Of a stretch of DNA of 6,630 nucleotides, positions 5,732 through 6,630 are shown piece by piece. A program made the translations under genes and the position numbers. The notes below the pieces were generated by a model. The model saw only the letters and a program-made list of their open reading frames with translations, ran no database searches and was not told the DNA's origin. Positions within the stretch are counted from its first letter, which is position 1. Each line of letters begins with the position of its first letter. Origin of the DNA: Actinomycetota bacterium (GTDB lineage: Bacteria; Actinomycetota; Aquicultoria; Aquicultorales; Aquicultoraceae); the NCBI GenBank assembly GCA_030017355.1, contig JASEIR010000128.1:1-6630 (forward strand). The letters run 5' to 3'.

Positions 5732-6517
5732 ATGAAACTTGGTGTAAAAATTGCATTGATAGCGGTTGTAGCTATTGTGGTGTTAGCAGGAATTGCATTG
5801 TCGGCAACATCTAAACCAAGCTTTTGCCAAACTTGCCATGAAATGAAAGATGATTATGTAGCTTGGCAGTCGTCAGCTCACAAAGATGTAAGCTGCAACT
5901 CGTGCCATATCGAACCCGGTGCTTTAAACTTCTTAAAGCACAAGATTGCTTCTTTAAGTCAAGTTACAGCACATATCTCAAATAACTTCGAAAAACCAAT
6001 TAATAAAAATAGTGAAGTAAGCGAAGGAATAAAAAATGAGCAATGTACATCCTGTCACAAAAAAACCAAGTCAATATCGACAGCCGAATTAATCTTTAAT
6101 CATGAAATCCACATTCAAAAAGTCGGCGTTAACTGTGCTTATTGTCATAACAGAGTAGCCCATCCTGGTGTAGAAGGCCATACCAGCCGTATACAAATGA
6201 AAACCTGCGTTGAGTGTCACCAGAAAAAGAATGGACCGTTGTCTTGTAATACCTGCCATCCATCAAGCTTCAAACTGAAGCCAGCATCGCATGAGGACCC
6301 CAGCTGGTCAAAATCGCACGGCAAAGGTGACAGGTCTGATTGTGGAAATTGCCATTTCGACCAGCAGCGTTTCTGCAATGGATGCCATGGTACGGAAATG
6401 CCGCATCCAAAAGATTGGATAAAGACGCATTACAAAAAGGTGACTACAAGGCAGCAGTGTGCACTGTGCCATGAAACAGAGACCTTCTGCAAGTCTTGCC
6501 ACAGCTTACCGAATTAA
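5732..6517 (+). CDS. Membrane-anchored ten-haem c-type cytochrome (NapC/NirT-like)
   Basis: This is a probable quinol-linked electron-transfer cytochrome facing the outside of the cytoplasmic membrane. The product is 261 aa. An uncleaved-looking signal anchor spans residues 5-25. Ten CXXCH haem motifs start at residues 32, 55, 105, 135, 159, 172, 204, 215, 243 and 253. The first is CxxCHxM (Met38) followed by W-x4-H (Trp45, His50), as in NapC/NrfH proteins, where the Met can ligate the first haem. Classical NapC/NrfH proteins have four or five haems in under 200 aa, so the C-terminal half is extra. It is made of paired motifs at 159/172, 204/215 and 243/253. The last two pairs look like a duplicated module with upstream Trp and His (Trp192/His196, Trp229/His233). 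No partner reductase is in the window, so the terminal acceptor is unknown. A terminator follows directly, so it is probably the last or only gene of its transcript. Confidence 0.92.
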   Translation: MKLGVKIALIAVVAIVVLAGIALSATSKPSFCQTCHEMKDDYVAWQSSAHKDVSCNSCHIEPGALNFLKHKIASLSQVTAHISNNFEKPINKNSEVSEGIKNEQCTSCHKKTKSISTAELIFNHEIHIQKVGVNCAYCHNRVAHPGVEGHTSRIQMKTCVECHQKKNGPLSCNTCHPSSFKLKPASHEDPSWSKSHGKGDRSDCGNCHFDQQRFCNGCHGTEMPHPKDWIKTHYKKVTTRQQCALCHETETFCKSCHSLPN

Positions 6518-6543
6518 GCCAGCTCTGTTTACCTTATAAGAAT

Positions 6544-6576
6544 AAGAGCGGCCATATCGCGGCCGCTCTTTTGTTT
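6544..6576 (+). terminator. Rho-independent terminator of the cytochrome gene
   Basis: A perfect 10-bp stem, AAGAGCGGCC (6544-6553) with GGCCGCTCTT (6561-6570), encloses a 7-nt loop and runs into TTTTGTTT. It lies 26 nt after the cytochrome stop. The reverse strand has only a broken T-tract, so function is clearest on the plus strand. Confidence 0.92.
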
Positions 6577-6630
6577 ATTCTAGAAGCAACGCCAATCTAT
6601 GCAGCCTCTTTCAGGCCCCCTATTTGGTAT

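Noticed and set aside
6597..6629. Possible C-terminal end of a convergent minus-strand gene (YQIGGLKEAA then TAG)
   Set aside because: Ten codons at the window edge are not enough to support a gene. Another minus frame is also open for 16 codons, and no family can be recognised.
6599..6630. ATG at 6599 opening a plus-strand frame to the window edge
   Set aside because: There is no ribosome binding site upstream and only about ten codons are visible.

Overview
The window reads as chromosomal DNA from an anaerobic, AT-rich bacterium, most likely Bacillota or a deep-branching anaerobic actinobacterial lineage. The evidence is a fatty-acid-kinase / DegV / recG gene order familiar from Gram-positive genomes, next to a membrane-anchored multihaem c-type cytochrome typical of anaerobic respirers. 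The sequence does not fix the species.

Layout. Positions 1-140 hold a run of C/G-rich palindromic repeat units downstream of recG. Three genes follow on the minus strand, read from high to low coordinates: fakA (3843-5423), a DegV/FakB-type lipid-binding protein (2305-3267), and recG (195-2318). DegV and recG overlap by 14 nt and are probably translationally coupled. fakA and the DegV gene are separated by 575 nt. That gap holds no convincing gene. It contains an imperfect fold-back element of about 466 bp (3328-3793), bounded by a 17-bp perfect inverted repeat, with nested internal arm pairs, about 50% G+C (about 35% in a sampled part of fakA), and a 12-nt direct repeat flanking its central hairpin. 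A 308-nt divergent promoter region (5424-5731) separates fakA from a plus-strand gene for a ten-haem NapC/NirT-like cytochrome (5732-6517), which ends in a strong intrinsic terminator (6544-6576). The last 55 bases hold nothing that can be assigned.

How the genes work together. FakA and a DegV/FakB protein are the two halves of the fatty acid kinase: FakB presents a fatty acid and FakA phosphorylates it with ATP to acyl-phosphate for phospholipid synthesis. RecG is a branched-DNA helicase that shares the operon by conserved synteny rather than by pathway. The cytochrome belongs to quinol-linked anaerobic electron transfer and is transcribed divergently and independently.

Most worth a second look: the fold-back element between fakA and degV (a MITE-like element or a structured RNA), the His-to-Tyr change at the conserved ligand/phosphotransfer position of the DegV protein, the hexanucleotide repeat encoding the DegV acidic tail just upstream of the recG start, and the repeated dihaem modules of the cytochrome.
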